In this document: positions 62,750 to 64,000 of the stretch, piece after piece
How positions within the stretch are numbered: position 1 is the stretch's first letter
How the letters are laid out: every line of letters begins with the position of its first letter
DNA from: Tolypothrix sp. PCC 7712
GTDB taxonomy: Bacteria > Cyanobacteriota > Cyanobacteriia > Cyanobacteriales > Nostocaceae
Length of the DNA: 64,000 bases
NCBI RefSeq assembly: GCF_025860405.1
Contig: NZ_CP063789.1
Location: forward strand, 1-64,000
Direction of reading: 5' to 3'
Notes under the pieces: generated by a model
Database searches by the model: none
What the model saw: the letters and a program-made list of their open reading frames with translations, nothing else
Told to the model about the DNA's origin: nothing
Position numbers and translations under genes: made by a program

Positions 62750-64000
62750 ATGAAACAAGAGATGATCAAAGTCAATCAGAGCTTAGGTGAAAGTCCAAAA
62801 TTTGGCCCGTTTACAGGTAGACAATTTGTAATTTTTGCAGGTGTATTCTGTGTAGTTTTTGGACTTTTGAGCCTACTTTTAGGATTAGATATTTTCTGGG
62901 GCTTAGGTTTGGCATTTTGGGCAAGTTTCTCAATCGCCCTACTTTCAGGAGATAAACCATATCTTTATTGGTCTAAGATTTACCCAATTATTCCCAGATG
63001 GACAAGAGGATATGCCACTTACACTCAAGCACAGCACAAGAAAAAAGTTGGAACCAGAAAAGTCAAATTGGCTCGCTCATCTCAACCAAAAACTCTCAAC
63101 CCATTTGAAGATTGGTTGGATTTAACGACAATAGTCAGACTCAAAAAAGATTCCTACATTATTGGAGCCTATCTACTCAGTAAAAAGCACTTAACTGAAA
63201 GTAGTAATACTCTGCAATTAATCTTTGGTTATTCTTGCACAGGAATTCATCCTTTATTCAACTCTGCACAAGAGATAGAAGCAATTGCCAAGGCTTTTGA
63301 AAGTGGCTGTAAAGAAGTCCCACAAAGAGAAAAAATCACGTTTAGATGGAGTTCTTTCTGTGATGATAGCGATAGTGCAGAATATTTGATGCAACGCTTA
63401 AATCATCCAGCTTCTCCAGAGTGCGAATTCTTAGACTGGGGAAGACTTGCCCGCACACAAAAGCTCACTAAAGAAAAAGCCCGTAAGAATATCAAACTCA
63501 ATATTTACTGGTCATTTACTATAGCTTCTGAAGCTTTAGAAACCTCAGACCCAGTAGATAAGTTTTTGGTGAAATTGGCTAACTTCTTACAACGCAGATT
63601 TACAGATTCTGGCGTTAATCAATTAACCATGAAAAGATTAACGCAAATATTAACGAAAGCTCTAGAAGCCTCATTAAGATACCAGCAGATTCTTGCAGAG
63701 ATGGGGTTAAATCCTCAGCCGAAAACAGATAAAGATTTATGGCAAGAACTTTGTAAAAATATTGGAGCTAAAGAAGTCACTATTCCGCACACTTTGGTAT
63801 TTGATGAGCAAGGTGTGAGAGAAGAAATTGATGAAAAGGCTTGTTTTGATAAACCAATCGAAATTATCAATCAGCCTCATCTGACTTCTATCATCCTCAA
63901 CAATGGTGTACCTTTCGCAGATAAGCGCTGGATTTGCTTACCAAACGGTGATGAGAAGAAGTATGTCGGGGTAATGGTATTGAGCCGCAAACCAGAAATC
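62750..64000 (+). CDS. VirB4/TraC-like type IV secretion ATPase, N-terminal part
   Basis: The frame is open from ATG at 62750 to the window end (417 codons). Two N-terminal hydrophobic segments (FVIFAGVFCVVFGLLSLLL and GLALFWASF-type) suggest a TrbD/VirB3-like membrane part, followed by a long region with VirB4-family character (EDWLDLTTIVRLKKDSYIIGAYLLS; SFTIASEAL; LFGYSCTGIH). The Walker motifs lie beyond the window. With the pilin-like gene before it, it marks the start of a conjugation operon. Confidence 0.65.
   Translation, partial: MKQEMIKVNQSLGESPKFGPFTGRQFVIFAGVFCVVFGLLSLLLGLDIFWGLGLAFWASFSIALLSGDKPYLYWSKIYPIIPRWTRGYATYTQAQHKKKVGTRKVKLARSSQPKTLNPFEDWLDLTTIVRLKKDSYIIGAYLLSKKHLTESSNTLQLIFGYSCTGIHPLFNSAQEIEAIAKAFESGCKEVPQREKITFRWSSFCDDSDSAEYLMQRLNHPASPECEFLDWGRLARTQKLTKEKARKNIKLNIYWSFTIASEALETSDPVDKFLVKLANFLQRRFTDSGVNQLTMKRLTQILTKALEASLRYQQILAEMGLNPQPKTDKDLWQELCKNIGAKEVTIPHTLVFDEQGVREEIDEKACFDKPIEIINQPHLTSIILNNGVPFADKRWICLPNGDEKKYVGVMVLSRKPEI

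Overview
The window looks like part of a large plasmid, or an integrated plasmid-like island, from a filamentous cyanobacterium of the Nostoc/Calothrix/Scytonema type. This rests on frequent GCGATCGC (HIP1) octamers, families typical of that group (TPR-CHAT, DUF1822, CHASE2, DUF928 and Uma2 proteins), two plasmid partition modules (actin-like ParM and ParAB), an archaeo-eukaryotic-primase replication protein, several toxin-antitoxin pairs and the start of a type IV secretion (conjugation) operon. Base composition is mosaic: the 33-45 kb replication/ParM block is visibly richer in G+C than its flanks. All family assignments come from reading motifs, not from database searches.

Layout. 1-15.6 kb: a CHAT-protease (caspase-like) cluster with a sigma-like HTH protein, DUF1822, a membrane CHAT-CHASE2 fusion, three complete TPR-CHAT proteins plus one divergent partial one, and a DUF928 protein. 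Five of its genes share an upstream bipartite element, TGCATAGG-N14-AGATAY, with invariant spacing. 16-22 kb: a tightly packed seven-gene operon (nucleotidyltransferase-fold DUF6932, XRE-ImmA/IrrE protein, DUF4186-like zinc protein, radical SAM enzyme, DPPW methyltransferase-like protein, ASCH protein, P-loop kinase) behind twin palindromic operators. 22.1-28.8 kb: two translationally coupled giant genes, one unrecognised (1012 aa) and one helicase-like (1223 aa). I regard 16-28.8 kb as the best candidate for an undescribed defence or nucleotide-modification island.

28.8-32.6 kb: a complete 3.8 kb Tn7/Tn5053-like transposon (resolvase, TniA, TniB; no TniQ or cargo) with perfect 166-bp terminal inverted repeats, inserted immediately after the helicase stop codon. 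33-35.6 kb: a tyrosine recombinase, a HigBA-type pair and a GNAT/DUF1778 (TacAT-type) pair. 35.7-45.5 kb: primase/replication gene, an iteron-like and G-quadruplex-prone noncoding region (candidate origin), and a long minus-strand operon from ParM to a membrane P-loop ATPase, with a divergent regulator next to a palindrome. 45.7-50.5 kb: a von Willebrand A protein with two coiled-coil/TPR partners, and an OLD/SMC-type AAA ATPase.

50.6-59.5 kb is scrambled accessory DNA: a truncated STAND gene, a tandem duplication, two identical inverted 1,525-bp ISs, a 535-bp insertion and four broken copies of part of parB. Every copy retains a perfect 20-bp palindrome also present in intact parB, a plausible parS centromere. 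58.7-61.3 kb: a VapBC-like pair and parAB. 62.2 kb to the end: a VirB2-like pilin and the start of a VirB4-like gene that runs off the window.
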